Counted from the first letter of the stretch, positions 35,651 through 45,816 are shown. The stretch is 64,000 nucleotides of DNA from Mastigias papua (GCA_964019165.1 OZ025283.1:3541501-3605500); one strand, 5' to 3'. The notes: generated by a model not told the origin, from the sequence alone. Program-made: numbers and translations.

Positions 35651-36060
35651 ATATAATATAAAGGGAGAATACTAGTGCACAATTATGTGGAATTGAGGGA
35701 GAGGGGGTTGTAAATGAACAAAAATATGGAAATTATAATGTGATGTAATGGTTTGGTGATTGTGAGGTGTGATTATTGAATGGTGTAATTGAATGTGATT
35801 ATGGTGTGTGGATATAGTGTGATTGGTGATGGTTGTGTGGGGTTATTGAATTGTGTATTAGAATTGGAATATATAAATTGGGTATATGAATTGAATATGT
35901 GAATTGAATATATGAATGGAATATATGAATGGAATTAATGAACGGATTATAAGGAGTGGTATTGAAATTTGGTGTTAGAATTTTGATATAGAATTTGTGT
36001 CACTATTGAAAATAATGATTACTAAATTTTGAATATAGAATTGGAATAACATTTAAAAAA
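35651..36060. repeat. Low-complexity TG/AT-rich tract, no gene
   Basis: Simple-sequence DNA dominated by short units such as 'gaattgaatat' and 'tgtgattgg', with a run of near-repeats of 'atatgaatgga' at about 35890-35945. Confidence 0.6.
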
Positions 36061-36064
36061 CCCT

Positions 36065-37450
36065 CCTTGGGTTTTTTATTCTTTTTTACTGTGTAATGTC
36101 AGGGAAAGGCCAATAGAGCCTATAAAAAAGCCCTGACAAAGGAAGAAAGAGAAAGAAAAGGTAATTAGATAGGGAGATCAGATCCAGTTTGTTCATGTTA
36201 GATTTGAAGAAAGATAAGTTGTAGGATTCAGGAAAGGAAGTGGAAGGTAAGATGCTCCAAAGTTTACAAGTTCTTGGAATGAAAGAAGATTTGTGGGATA
36301 GAGTTCATGGAGTGGATAGTATGACTTGGAAAGGGTGTGAATGGCTAGAGCTTCTTGTGGGTCGAACATGCTTCAAGGGATCTGGAATAATATTCTTGAT
36401 TTCCATTGAGCAATGTCCATGAAAATATCGATAGAAAATGGACAGATCTGCAACCAGACGACGATGAGAGAGAGAGATTGGAGAGATTTGGTGAGGCTTG
36501 GGTTATTTATGGGACGAATGGCTTTGGACTGGACTTTGTAAGAAGATGTAGAGAACATCTGGGAGCACCACCTCAAACATCGGAGCAGTACTCCAGAGAA
36601 GGACGGATCTGAGATTGGTATATAGTCAGTAGCTGAGAAGGAGAGAAAAAGCCACGGCCTCTAGAAAGGAAGCCAAGTTTTTGAGATGCATGTTTAGCAG
36701 TGGAGTGGATATAGGTTTTCCAAGAAAGATTGGATGACACTGAAAGACCAAGCTGAGTGAAAGAAGACGAAATGTCCAGTTCATCGCCACTCATGCATAC
36801 AGGGGCCAAGAAAGATTGGATGACACTGAAAGACCAAGCTGGGTGAAAGAAGACGAAATGTCCAGTTCATCGCCACTCATGCATACAGGGGAGAAATCTC
36901 GATGATGTTTACGTGAAATAGCACCCTGTGTCGTCTTTCCATGATTAAACTTAACAAGGTTATCATTACCCCACATCTCTATGGTTGACAAGTCATTTGT
37001 GAGAAGTGAAGCTGAGGTGTTACGATAGGATGAGACATTGGAATGGGAGAGATTTGGTGAACTAGATAAAAAAGATGAACGTAGATAAGTATCATCGGCA
37101 AAAGAGTAAATACTGGAAGATGTAGCGGACAGCAGGTCATTTATGAAGAGGATGAATAAAACAGGCAAGATAACAGAGCCCTGAGGTATACCAGAGTTGA
37201 TAGAATGAGGTTCAGAGAGGAAACCATCGACCCTAATTGCAATTGATCTGAATAGACCTGATAGATTGATCTGATAGAAAGCTATCAATCCATTTAATGA
37301 GGTTGTTGTGCAGACCAAACATTGGTAGTTTAGCAAGAAGATCTTTGTGCCAGACACGATCAAAGCCTTTGGAGCTATCAAAAGAAATCACTCTGCTCTC
37401 ACCATAGGATTCTAAAGCAGAGGACCAAGCATGAACAGCGTAAGCCATAA
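36065..37450 (-). pseudogene. CR1/jockey-like non-LTR reverse transcriptase, 3' part
   Basis: The minus strand gives 'VISFDSSKGFDRVWHKDLL' near 37380 and 'IKWIDSFLSDQSIR' near 37275, then 'INSGIPQGSVILPVLFILF' near 37195. 'YSFADDTYLRSSF' carries the intact ADD catalytic box near 37105, and 'FNHGKTTQGAIS' follows. The thumb comes with 'AKHASQKLGFLSRGRGFFS' and 'YQSQIRPSLEYCSDVWGGA'. An 86-bp tandem duplication at 36720-36891 shifts the frame. The C-terminal text runs on to about 36180. The first catalytic Asp is retained in 'VISFDSSKGFD'. The family resembles jockey/CR1-class RTs but differs from the elements at 3105 and 6940. Confidence 0.75.
36720..36891. repeat. 86-bp direct tandem duplication
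   Basis: Copy 1 is 36720-36805 and copy 2 is 36806-36891; both start 'ccaagaaagattggatgac' and differ at one base (ctgagtga versus ctgggtga). As 86 is not a multiple of three, it frameshifts the RT. One difference in 86 bp suggests a recent event. Confidence 0.9.
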
Positions 37451-37890
37451 ATTAAAGTCCATGAATAATTGGTCATTGAATAATAGGACCATTAAATGGG
37501 GCGTGGAGAGAGGCGCCCTAAATTTATGGTTTCATTAGGGCGTTAGAGTCTCGTTTACGAGGGCTCTGACGCTGGTTGAGAGGGTACAAATAAAAATATA
37601 TATTCTCCTGCGTACCTTATAATGGAATATAAATAATGGACCATTAATTATGGGCCTTGGAGCGAAGCGTAGCGTTTATTGGTTGTATAGAATAATAAAT
37701 TGCAGACGGGTCTATTGCCAAACACAGAAGTGTTTTGGATTTATCCAGAACACTTATGTGCTCTGGCCCCTCTACGATTTTATGGACTTTTATAATTTTC
37801 ACTCCTGCGTAATTTATTATAGGCCATTAATGTAGGGCCGTTAAATTATGTCTACCTTATTAATTATCAATTTGTAAATTTTTATGGGTT
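37451..37890. repeat. Non-coding block with GGCCATTAAT-type short repeats
   Basis: Variants of 'ggaccattaa', 'ggccattaatg' and 'gggcc' recur at about 37480-37500, 37640-37660 and 37820-37850. 'ctcctgcgta' occurs at 37605 and 37802, and 'ggagcgaagcgtagcg' is at 37660-37675. No gene is seen. It lies at the left edge of the large Polinton and could include its terminal region, but no inverted terminal repeat partner is visible in the window. Confidence 0.45.
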
Positions 37891-37920
37891 ATGATTTTTA
37901 TATTTTTCTACATATATAAA

Positions 37921-38196
37921 ATGAACAAACTTATATGTTGGGATTTTGACATGCCATTTGAGGTTATAGAGAATGGCCATTTAGAATGTTTAAAACGTGC
38001 ATATGAAAACAATTGTGCTTGGAATGAGGATATTTGTAATCATGAAGTATATTATGGACAATTAGAATGTTTAAAATTTGCTCATGAGAATGGTTGTCCA
38101 TGGGATGATAGTCTATGTGATATTGCAGAGGAAAACGGAGAAATAGGGTGTTTAGAATATATTTGTGACAACAGACAGATCTATCAATTTAATTGA
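37921..38196 (+). CDS. Short ankyrin-repeat protein
   Basis: 91 codons from the ATG at 37921 (an upstream in-frame ATG at 37891 adds ten residues that do not look like repeat). It contains three ankyrin-type units: 'GHLECLKRAYENNCAWNED', 'GQLECLKFAHENGCPWDDS' and 'GEIGCLEYICDN'. This short (about 26-residue) [14 protein letters not shown] variety is best known from giant viruses and protists. It is open throughout, which is rare here. It lies directly upstream of the packaging ATPase on the same strand, as the larger array at 60025-62090 lies upstream of the second integrase cassette. Ankyrin repeats mediate protein binding; partner unknown. It could be a remnant of a longer gene. Confidence 0.65.
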   Translation: MNKLICWDFDMPFEVIENGHLECLKRAYENNCAWNEDICNHEVYYGQLECLKFAHENGCPWDDSLCDIAEENGEIGCLEYICDNRQIYQFN

Positions 38197-38237
38197 AATT
38201 TCGCAATTAGATATATAAAATATATTATATTATATAG

Positions 38238-38885
38238 TAATGAAAATAACAAAGGTTGACATTAAAAAAATTGAAGATAATGATAAATATAGTTTAAAAT
38301 GGCCATTTAGAATGATAACTATTGCTGACAGCTCAAGAGGTAAAGCAAATTTAATATTATATGTGATTGTGTCGACAAAATTCTTCAATAAACCATATAT
38401 AATATACTAGTATTGTTGTAATATTCTGCAGGATAAAATCCAATATCTAAAGGAAACCTTCCAACAAATATCAAAAACAGGTTTGTTTGAAATGTTGATA
38501 TTAGAAAATAATCCTCAAAATATATCGCATGCTGATGCATATAATAACAATAATGCTAGAAAGTTGCTTATTTTGATGATTTATTAGGTCTGCCAAAATC
38601 TACACAAGCTAACATATTTGATCATTATATTTATGGTCGACAAAATAATATATCAACTATTTATTTAGCACAACATTATACAGATGTCGAGCAAATAATA
38701 AGACTGAATTCATGTTATATGGTTATTTATGAACCAACCACAAAAAATCATTGTAGAATGATTTTATGTGAAAGTTATATTAAAGATGACGCTTTTAATA
38801 AAATATATGGAAAAGGTCAAAAACACGATTTTATATTTATAGATAAATAAAACGATGATTATTTTTAAAATTTCGATGAAGAAAT
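38238..38885 (+). pseudogene. A32/FtsK-HerA-type packaging ATPase of Polinton
   Basis: It starts MKITKVDIKKIED at 38240. A degenerate Walker A ('ADSSRGKANLI', usually GxSxSGKT/S) lies near residue 30. After frame changes the Walker B-side region reads 'DDLLGLPKSTQANIFDHYI' (acidic DD retained), 'GRQNNISTIYLAQHYTD', 'IIRLNSCYMVIYEPT' and 'KGQKHDFIFID'. The motif order is that of the A32-like ATPases that fill capsids in Polintons, virophages and large DNA viruses. At least three disruptions and the altered P-loop make it inactive. The start resembles the scrap at 5098. Confidence 0.75.
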
Positions 38886-38900
38886 ATAACATGATATATA

Positions 38901-39355
38901 ATGACTAAAATTTACTGTGTGAAGTGTAAAAAAAGCTGAAACAAATGATATAAATCAGATCACAACAAAAAAATAACAGAAAAGCGATCACAGGATCGTG
39001 TAATGTATGTGCTAGTAAAAAATATATGTTTGCGAGTAATATCGATGGATCTTCAATTGATATTCATACAATGATTTGTAAATTACCCGGACCCTCAAAA
39101 GGATGGGTCCCAGTTGATTACAAACATCTTGGTCCTTATAATCCATTACATAAACAAGTTAGGTTTGATGAAAAAACAGGCGAAATATATAAATTAAATG
39201 AACAACCCAAGAACAAACTGTATGAAATTGCGATGCATCATGACATTTGCTATTCAGTAAATCCGTCTAATAAGGGTGACTGTGATAGGAAAATGGTAAA
39301 ATCGATAGATGAAATGCCATATAAAGATATGAATAAAACACCAATGTTAGCATGA
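38901..39355 (+). pseudogene. Zinc-ribbon plus PLA2-like domain (Polinton)
   Basis: The first 40 or so residues (from the ATG at 38901) give a Cys pair 'YCVKCKK' and then 'GSCNVCASKKYMF', a small zinc ribbon. The following 109-codon open stretch (39026-39355) has 'YKHLGPYNPLHKQ' (substrate/calcium-loop-like YLGP.N motif) and 'YEIAMHHDICYSV' (catalytic His-Asp pair), then 'DCDRKMVKSID'. This matches the pattern of the phospholipase A2 domain of parvoviral VP1, also present in many Polintons. There it is thought to help membrane escape. Frame change near 38935; the domain itself is open. The integrase follows. Confidence 0.75.
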
Positions 39356-39359
39356 ACGA

Positions 39360-40290
39360 TTATTAATTAAAAACAACAATTGGGATAAGGAGTCAAAAAA
39401 AATTAACACAGGAATAGACAAATCACAATACGCTAAAGAAATGTATAAACCTATTATTAAGACTTTTAAAAAAGGAGATCGGTCTATAGCTCGTCTATTG
39501 ACATTATTTGGACGGTTGATCTCATATTAATTCCAAAATATGCGAAATAAAATGATGAAAATAAATATATTCTTAGTGTCCTTGACACATTTTCCAAATA
39601 TGCATGGGTTCGTGTATTGAAAAACAAAGACAAAATAACAGTATCGAATGCATCTGAAGATATAATTAAAACATCAAATCGTAAGCCGTTTAAGATTTGG
39701 TCGGATGGCGGATGAGAGTTCTATAACCACTTTATTAGAAAAATGTTAAAAAAACATGGAATTGAATTATATAGTACTCAATCTGAGTTAAAAGTGATTA
39801 TGGCTGAAACATTTTATCAAAGGTTAATGAATAAAATCAGTTATGTGTTTACTGAGCACAATTCTTTTAGATATGTCGATGACATTAATGATATGATAAA
39901 TAAATATAATAATACATATCATTCAAGTATAAAAATGATGCCGTTAGAAGCAAGTAAAAAAGATAATGAAGGAATAATGTAGTATAACCTATACAATAAA
40001 AGACATCGAGAAATGTTAAAAACAAATAATCGCCCTAAATTTAAAAAAGGAGGTAAAGTGAGGATTTATCGTTATAAAACAATCTTCAAGAAAGGATATG
40101 CGAAAAATGGACTGATGAGCTCTTTATTATATATAAAATTAACGGTACTATTCCACCGATATATAAAATTAAGGATTTGAAAAATAAATACATAAAGGGT
40201 GATTTTTACGAGTAACAGATGCAAAAAAACAAAAAGGGCTTAAAGAAAAATTTTATATATGTACAATATATATGAGTGACAAACAAATGC
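39360..40290 (+). pseudogene. Retroviral-type integrase of Polinton (copy 1)
   Basis: The text includes 'YILSVLDTFSKYAWVRVLK' with the first catalytic Asp slightly upstream in 'TVDLILI', 'KPFKIWSDGG' (second Asp) and 'YSTQSELKVIMAETFYQRL' (Glu in MAE; usual form VVERFNRT). 'FRYVDDINDMINKYNNTYH' and 'PLEASK' close the rve core. A basic beta-rich C-terminal region follows ('KKGGKVRIYRYKTIF'). Stops at about 39354, 39526, 39714 and 39980. The D, D, E residues are all still present, but the gene is broken. In Polintons this integrase inserts the linear element with 6-bp target duplications. Confidence 0.8.
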
Positions 40291-40857
40291 AAAAATTTTT
40301 GAAAACATATAAGACTATTTTATTAAATACAAAAAAAATACAACTGAGATTACGTTTATTTCTAAACAGTCTATAAGGAATTATGATAAAACGAAATATT
40401 CCCTTGAAGAGCAAAAAATTTTAGATTCTCCACTCGAATATTACACTAAACCTGCCAAAAAAAGTAGAATAATGTAAATGATGCTATATTAGATTATTAT
40501 GATTGGCTGTTGATGAGAAAGATGAGAAAGAAGATGATGAGAAGAAGATGAGAAAGAAGAAGCTGTTCCTGTAGCAGTTCGTGAGCCAGATCATGAAGTA
40601 CCTGCTCAAGAGGTAGTTCAACATGTTGAAGAAGATAATAATGAATTTATAACATATAGCAAAAGCGCTATGAAGAGATTTTTGAATTTATTTGGTATTA
40701 AATTAAAACCAACAGGAGATGGCCTTAATCCTTATGGAAGACGATCAATTAACTTATAGTAGAGGACATAAACGAGAATTTCTACGCAAACAATTACTAA
40801 AAGGACCGTTTAAAACCATTCAAATGAATCCAATTCAATTCAATTCACTATTCAATT
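40291..40857 (+). pseudogene. Acidic, low-complexity Polinton segment, function unknown
   Basis: Contains a Lys/Glu/Asp-rich coding-like stretch around 40510-40640 and the phrases 'YSKSAMKRFLNLFGIKL' (about 40660) and 'RGHKREFLRKQLLKGPF'. Frames change repeatedly. It may be the amino-terminal, disordered part of the polymerase gene or a separate small gene. Not recognised. Confidence 0.35.
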
Positions 40858-41361
40858 ATGAACAGCGAGATGACTAGTGCAAATAAATTAAAGAAAATTT
40901 ATCCATTCTTTCAAACGAGATATATTATGATACGAAATGAAGACGACATAGAACAACTTTTAAAGGAATCTAAGCATGATATTATTAATCGAGTCGGTAA
41001 ATTTATGAAACAAATCGATAATAGGGAGATTCAAATCACAAAAAATAAAGAGAAGAAACGACAGAAAACGAACTATAATGATTCCGAAGGTGAAGAAAAT
41101 GATAGACCAATAAGACCAATAGGAGCATTAGATAATATCATCAATAAAATAGAAAAAGAAGGATTATCAGAAAAACAGATTTCAGAGTTAGTCGATAAAG
41201 GAATGGCGGCGTATGGTGATGTAATAGGAGAAACTAATTATACATCACCTGGCTACATTAGTGAGCAAATTAACATCGTTCCTATAGTTAATGTGTTTGC
41301 TAATGCATATATTAGATTACCAGATAAAATATCAAATATTAAATCTTGTATAAATATTTAA
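40858..41361 (+). CDS. Open N-terminal part of Polinton DNA polymerase B region
   Basis: 167 codons. The first half is charged ('RVGKFMKQIDNREIQITKN', then a Lys/Asp/Glu-rich patch). The second half has 'AYGDVIGETNYTSPGYISE' and ends 'VFANAYIRLPDKISNIKS', which leads into the polymerase text that continues after the stop at 41359. The related 'VFANFYIELP' text at 33430 precedes polymerase-like sequence too. It is therefore probably the N-terminal extension of the polymerase (possibly the terminal-protein region in protein-primed enzymes), cut off by a stop. The possibility that it is a separate protein remains. Confidence 0.5.
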   Translation: MNSEMTSANKLKKIYPFFQTRYIMIRNEDDIEQLLKESKHDIINRVGKFMKQIDNREIQITKNKEKKRQKTNYNDSEGEENDRPIRPIGALDNIINKIEKEGLSEKQISELVDKGMAAYGDVIGETNYTSPGYISEQINIVPIVNVFANAYIRLPDKISNIKSCINI

Positions 41362-44170
41362 AATACAGACGCTAAATGTTTTTTGTATTGTCTTATATTG
41401 CACGAAAGATATCGTCTTAATGATAATAAAACAATTAGAAAATCCAGAACGATTACATGGTGAAAAAGCGTATATTTATGATAATCAAATAATAAACATT
41501 GATTATGACGATATATCATTCCCAATAGCATACAACAATATTTACATAGTTAAAAAAATTGAAGATCTGAATGATATTCGTATAAATGTGTTTGAAGATA
41601 AAGAGGGTAAAAAGAACGATGTACTTCCAATTTGCCATAGCAAAAACACATACAAAAATTGTATGAATTTATTAGTTATTAGTGATAATAATAGAAAAAA
41701 TATCATTATGTGTATATTAACATTTTAAATCGCTTATTGACACCACAGTAATTGAAACATGGGACTAAAATCTGTGAAATATGTTTGAAAAGGTTGTCAT
41801 CTCAAAAATCATTATACAGTGAAAATCATAAGTGTTATTACAAAAACAATTTAGAGTTATCACCAAATATGCAGATTAAAGATAATAAATTATTAAAACT
41901 ACTTATAGAAGATACTTACGTAAAACCTTACAATTTAACACACAATGAAACACTGCCGTGGATATATAAAGTGATTTTGAAAGTATTTTAGAGTCTGTTA
42001 AAGATGATAAATATACAGATAAATATGAACATAAAGTAAGCTCATATTGCTACAATCAAGTGTGTAGAGAACGACCGGCTTTTGATAAATTTAAAGTGTA
42101 TCGTGGTGAAAATGAAAATGACTGTGTTATTGATAGATTTTTTTATACTTTACAACGTCGGAAAAAAATTTATACTTTGCTTGTATTAACAAAAGAACAG
42201 ATGAAGAAACATAAAGAAAAAACAAATTGTGAATACTGTAAAGTTGAATTTGAAGAATAGAAAAAAAGTGGCGCATCATAATCATATCTCTGGAGAATTT
42301 ATTGCAACGGCCTATGTGTCCTGTAACTCAAAGATAAAAACAAATAATTTCTTATACACTGTGTTTCATTACATAAAAGGTTATGACGGTAATTATATTT
42401 TATCAAAATAAATGAGCACTTTAAAGATAAAAATATTAATTTGATTGGTCAGAATGCATCAAGTTAATTTCATATGTGTGTAGATAATTTTATTAAAATT
42501 ATTGACTTCCATGAATTTATTATGAGCGGATTATCAGCATTATCAAACGATTAAAATAAAGGCGATATTAGATATACAAAAAGTTAGTTGATAAGTATAA
42601 TTTAGATGACGAGTTTATTTGTAAAGAAATATTTCCATACACATATATAAATTCATTTAATCATTATAATCATACAAATTTTTCAGATATTTCATATTTT
42701 AATATGGATAAAACGACATATGAAAAATATCGAAAGCTTTATTATACCTATTTTAATAAATTAGGTCAGTATTCTAATTATTATCTACAAAAAGACGCAT
42801 TTTTATTATCTGATATAATGGAAAAATAGCGTACTATGTTTATGAACCAATATCAAACAGAATTATTCAACCATTACAGTATAAGTTCACTCACTTGGGA
42901 GGTGTTCAAAAAATACAATAAAATCGATATAAAACTGCTGAGTGATTACTCAATGTATAGAGCCTTTGAGAGAATGAAGCGGGCAGGGCTATGTGGAATC
43001 GTATCAATGAGTTATACAATAGCTAACAAGAAATGTATGACAAATTACGATAAAAAATTGCCATCATCATATATCATGATATTAATAGCATGTACGCTTA
43101 TATATTATGGCATCATGTAAATTACCATACGATGATTTTTTATACTTAACAGACGAAGAGATATGAGATTTTAATATATGGGATTATGATGAAAATAGTG
43201 ATTATGGATTTATATTATGTATTGATGTATCCGCGATTGATATAGCGTATCATGATTATTATTGTGATCTACCAATATTCCAATGTAAAAGAAAAGTATT
43301 TAAAACAGGACTATCTAAGTATCAGAAACATATTCTTGACAATATGATAAACAGTCTATGTGTACAGAAAAGTTAGTGTTACATTATTATCTTAAGGAAT
43401 ACTTTATTCACTATTTAACACGATAGTGTTACTTGAAATTAGGTGGTTTTAAAATACAGAATATACATTATATTATTGAATTTAAGCAAGCAAAGTACAT
43501 GAAAGAATACATAGAATTAAATCATAAATTGCGGTGTGAAACGATATGTAAAAATAATAAATAATGTTTAAGTTAATGAATAGTAGTCTCTGTGGGCGAA
43601 CTTTATTAAACAATATTGATTTACAATTATTACGACACATTAAAAGATAAGTATAAAGATGATATTTTGATGATGTATATTGATACAGACCGTTTTGTTA
43701 TATAAGAAATCATGATGATATTTATAAAGATATGTATGAAAATGAAATGTTTGACATGTCGTGCTATGATAAGTCATTTCAATACTATCGACCAGGTAAG
43801 TATGAAATGGGTAAAATTAAGGACGAATCGCCACACAGTGTAATCACAGAGGCCATATCACTAAAAGACAAGTTATATGTTGTTAAGAGAGAAAATTATA
43901 AAGTGAAATTTAAGGGTGTTAAATATAATGTTAAATTTCAAAGTTTAAAGAAAACTGTGTTTAATAATGAATTAATTACGAAAAAATTCCATACTATAAA
44001 ATCAACAAAATAATGTAAAATATACTCTTATACCTATTCGAAAAGACTCATGGCTTATACTGATAAGCGTTAGTTAATTAATAAAACAGACTCCATATGA
44101 TCCATATGGTCATTTCATGATTAATGAAAACTATGAAGATTTTATATAAAAAAAATTACATATAATGCAC
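41362..44170 (+). pseudogene. Protein-primed DNA polymerase B (Polinton)
   Basis: In order: 'NTDAKCFLYCLILHERYRL' (41362), 'ICEICLKRLSSQKSLYSE' finger (41752), 'CEYCKVEFEE' with 'VAHHNHISGEFIATAY' (42250-42310, the RHHDHxTG-like block) and 'HYIKGYDGNYILSK' (exonuclease block). Next are 'PYTYINSFNHYN' and 'LGQYSNYYLQKDAFLLSDI' (42640-42820), 'FKKYNKIDIKLLSDYSM' (42905), motif-A-like 'IASCKLPYDDFLYL' (43095), 'SDYGFILCIDVSAID', and 'LMMYIDTDRFVI' (motif C, DTD) near 43670. The thumb at 43732-44013 has 'KDKLYVVKRENYKVKFKGV'. This is the family B polymerase of Polintons. Many stops and frame changes break it. Confidence 0.85.
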
Positions 44171-44253
44171 TTATTTTAATGCATAATTGCATAATATGTA
44201 TGTATATATAAATATACTTAAATGTAAAGTAATTATTCATACTTATATTATAT

Positions 44254-44637
44254 AATGGATTTAAATGATTATGACAAAATAATGCAAAAACTTATTACTG
44301 CTAAGAAATGAATCGTGATTTTGAGAATGAAAAGACGGAAAGAGAATTTGAAAATATAGAAAAATATAAACCAATAACAGATAGCAATAAACAAGTGGTG
44401 GATATGATAGAACAAACAAATGATCAAATGGTTGAAGAAATAGTTAATTCATTACCATACTATAAAGAAGAAAGTAAAACACAAAGTGATTTATTACCTA
44501 TTGATGCTTAAACAACGAAAACATTAAATATGAAGAATAGTTTTTTACAACAAGAAATTGATTTTTTAAATAAATTACCTAATAAAGATGATATAAAAAT
44601 ATCAGGGACAGATACGACGTTACCTAAAGTTGATATC
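44254..44637 (+). pseudogene. Charged helical Polinton protein, 5' part, split by gypsy insertion
   Basis: The start 'MDLNDYDKIMQKLITAKK' at 44254 meets a stop, then an open stretch 44308-44511 has 'KYKPITDSNKQVVDMIEQ' and 'EEIVNSLPYYKEESKTQSD'. After another stop, 'NSFLQQEIDFLNKLPNKDD' runs up to the LTR element at 44642. Related text continues at 49825. Glu/Lys/Asn-rich and probably coiled coil. A start of similar style, 'MDRDYLINQLTQDQLIDLF', follows the second integrase cassette at 63872. Function unknown; the position between polymerase and capsid genes suggests a virion or assembly protein. Confidence 0.45.
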
Positions 44638-44641
44638 ATTC
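44638..44641. repeat. Left 4-bp target-site duplication (attc) of the young gypsy element
   Basis: 'attc' at 44638-44641 and again at 49821-49824, immediately outside the two LTRs. Confidence 0.9.
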
Positions 44642-44809
44642 TGTTGTGAATGGCATAGCGGCAACCCTTTATATATATATTGAACTGCAGCCAACATAAG
44701 CTTCTTAACAAACGTCGTTATACTTTTTAGTTAGTTGTAATTGTTTTGAGATGAGATAGAGACGTTGCCATTACTGAGTCTTTCTTTGAGAATCCTTTAA
44801 ATCGCAACA
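44642..44809 (+). repeat. 5' LTR
   Basis: 'tgttgtgaatgg' to 'aaatcgcaaca', 168 bp, with a TATA-like 'tttatatatata' at about 44668-44680 that may serve as the promoter. Compared with 49653-49820 the only difference seen is a versus t at the ninth base. Confidence 0.95.
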
Positions 44810-44811
44810 TT

Positions 44812-44829
44812 TGGTGACAGAGGTAACAG
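44812..44829 (+). promoter_or_regulatory. Primer-binding site
   Basis: 'tggtgacagaggtaac' follows the 5' LTR after two bases, starting TGG as tRNA-primed elements do. The tRNA was not identified. Confidence 0.6.
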
Positions 44830-44844
44830 AGAAGTGTACCCAGA

Positions 44845-45816
44845 ATGGCAACTTTTTCAATTCAACCTGAGAAATTTGATTCGGGCGATATTGTTTCCTG
44901 GTTTCGCCAATTCGAATGCTGCTCTACTGCCAATGCTTGGAATGAGGAGAAGCAGTTACAAGTTCTACCAGCATTTCTAAGGGGACCTGCTGCTGCCTAT
45001 TTCCATGCTTTGCCCGACGAGGTGAAAGGCTCGTATCGGAATTTGAAAGAACAATTGCTGGCCTCCTTTTGCCCTGCTGTTGATCGCGAAAGAAATTTTG
45101 CAACATTTGAACATCGCCTTCTCCGGCCAGACGAGGACCCCACTATATTTTTGTGGAATTTGAAGGACTTACTTTCAAAAGCCGATCCTTCCCTCAGCGA
45201 TGCTGCACGAGAGGCCCTATTAAGCAGGCAATTTATGCGTGGTTTGTCCGAAGGCATGCGGTTGAAACTCCTAGAAGTCAATCCAACGCCATCATTGGCG
45301 GAAATGGAGAACTTTGCAAAACGGTTTCGGGCTATTCGTCAAGCTGATATCCCCACTTTGACCTTTGCCGTTAAACCAGCCGCTGGAGTTGATGACGAAA
45401 AGATGGCAAGCAAATTTAACAGCCTTCAAGACACTGTGACGCAACTTACTGCCGCAGTTACTGCTTTGACAGACCGCCATAAGCACCTTCAAGCCGCGAT
45501 GTCCGCCCCTACTCCTCAGCCGCCCCACCAACCTTTCACGCGCCGCTTTACTGCTCCACGTATGCAGAACAGTGCACCTGATGGATTTCACTCCCAGACA
45601 CGTCACAATACAAGATTACGGAACAACCAAGCCCGTCGCTGCTTTAATTGTAATGGACTTGGGCATTTTGTGAATTCCTGCCCCTATACTTTACAATGTG
45701 CCCTCTGTGCGGGCTGGGGCCATGAACAACACCAATGCGCCAACAACTATGTGTGTTCCTCACAAGGCCCATCGATGTCTGGTAAGTCTTTAAACTTCAA
45801 AGGGGTGCCTCAATAG
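44845..45816 (+). CDS. gag: Gypsy Gag polyprotein
   Basis: 323 codons, intact, starting MATFSIQPEKFDSGDIVSWF 36 bases after the 5' LTR. Residues about 40-190 form a capsid-like domain ('LLASFCPAVDRERNFATFE', 'FLWNLKDLLSKADPSLSD', 'RQFMRGLSEGMRLKLLE'), followed by a Pro/Gln-rich linker. A CCHC zinc knuckle 'CFNCNGLGHFVNSC' lies at about residues 269-282, then a second Cys/His group 'CALCAGWGHEQHQC'. Gag packages the element RNA into virus-like particles. The ORF contains the slippery site TTTAAAC near its end, so the Gag-Pol fusion is probably made by -1 ribosomal frameshifting before the stop at 45814-45816. Confidence 0.95.
   Translation: MATFSIQPEKFDSGDIVSWFRQFECCSTANAWNEEKQLQVLPAFLRGPAAAYFHALPDEVKGSYRNLKEQLLASFCPAVDRERNFATFEHRLLRPDEDPTIFLWNLKDLLSKADPSLSDAAREALLSRQFMRGLSEGMRLKLLEVNPTPSLAEMENFAKRFRAIRQADIPTLTFAVKPAAGVDDEKMASKFNSLQDTVTQLTAAVTALTDRHKHLQAAMSAPTPQPPHQPFTRRFTAPRMQNSAPDGFHSQTRHNTRLRNNQARRCFNCNGLGHFVNSCPYTLQCALCAGWGHEQHQCANNYVCSSQGPSMSGKSLNFKGVPQ
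45789..45795 (+). promoter_or_regulatory. -1 ribosomal frameshift site (TTTAAAC)
   Basis: In the gag frame the codons read tcT TTA AAC, the canonical X_XXY_YYZ heptamer. The -1 frame is open from here through the protease (LIDTGS) and the rest of pol, and the gag frame ends 21 bases later. A downstream RNA structure could not be assessed by eye. Confidence 0.8.

Noticed and set aside
35651..36060. Possible regulatory tandem repeat
   Set aside because: Units are too irregular; looks like ordinary low-complexity DNA.
37451..37890. Polinton terminal inverted repeat
   Set aside because: No matching inverted copy found near 59200-59800 or elsewhere in the window, and the right end of the second element lies beyond 64000.
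45292..45606. 104-codon minus-strand frame opposite gag
   Set aside because: Antisense shadow of the intact gag; the same holds for minus-strand frames at 46223, 46448, 48543 and 49228.
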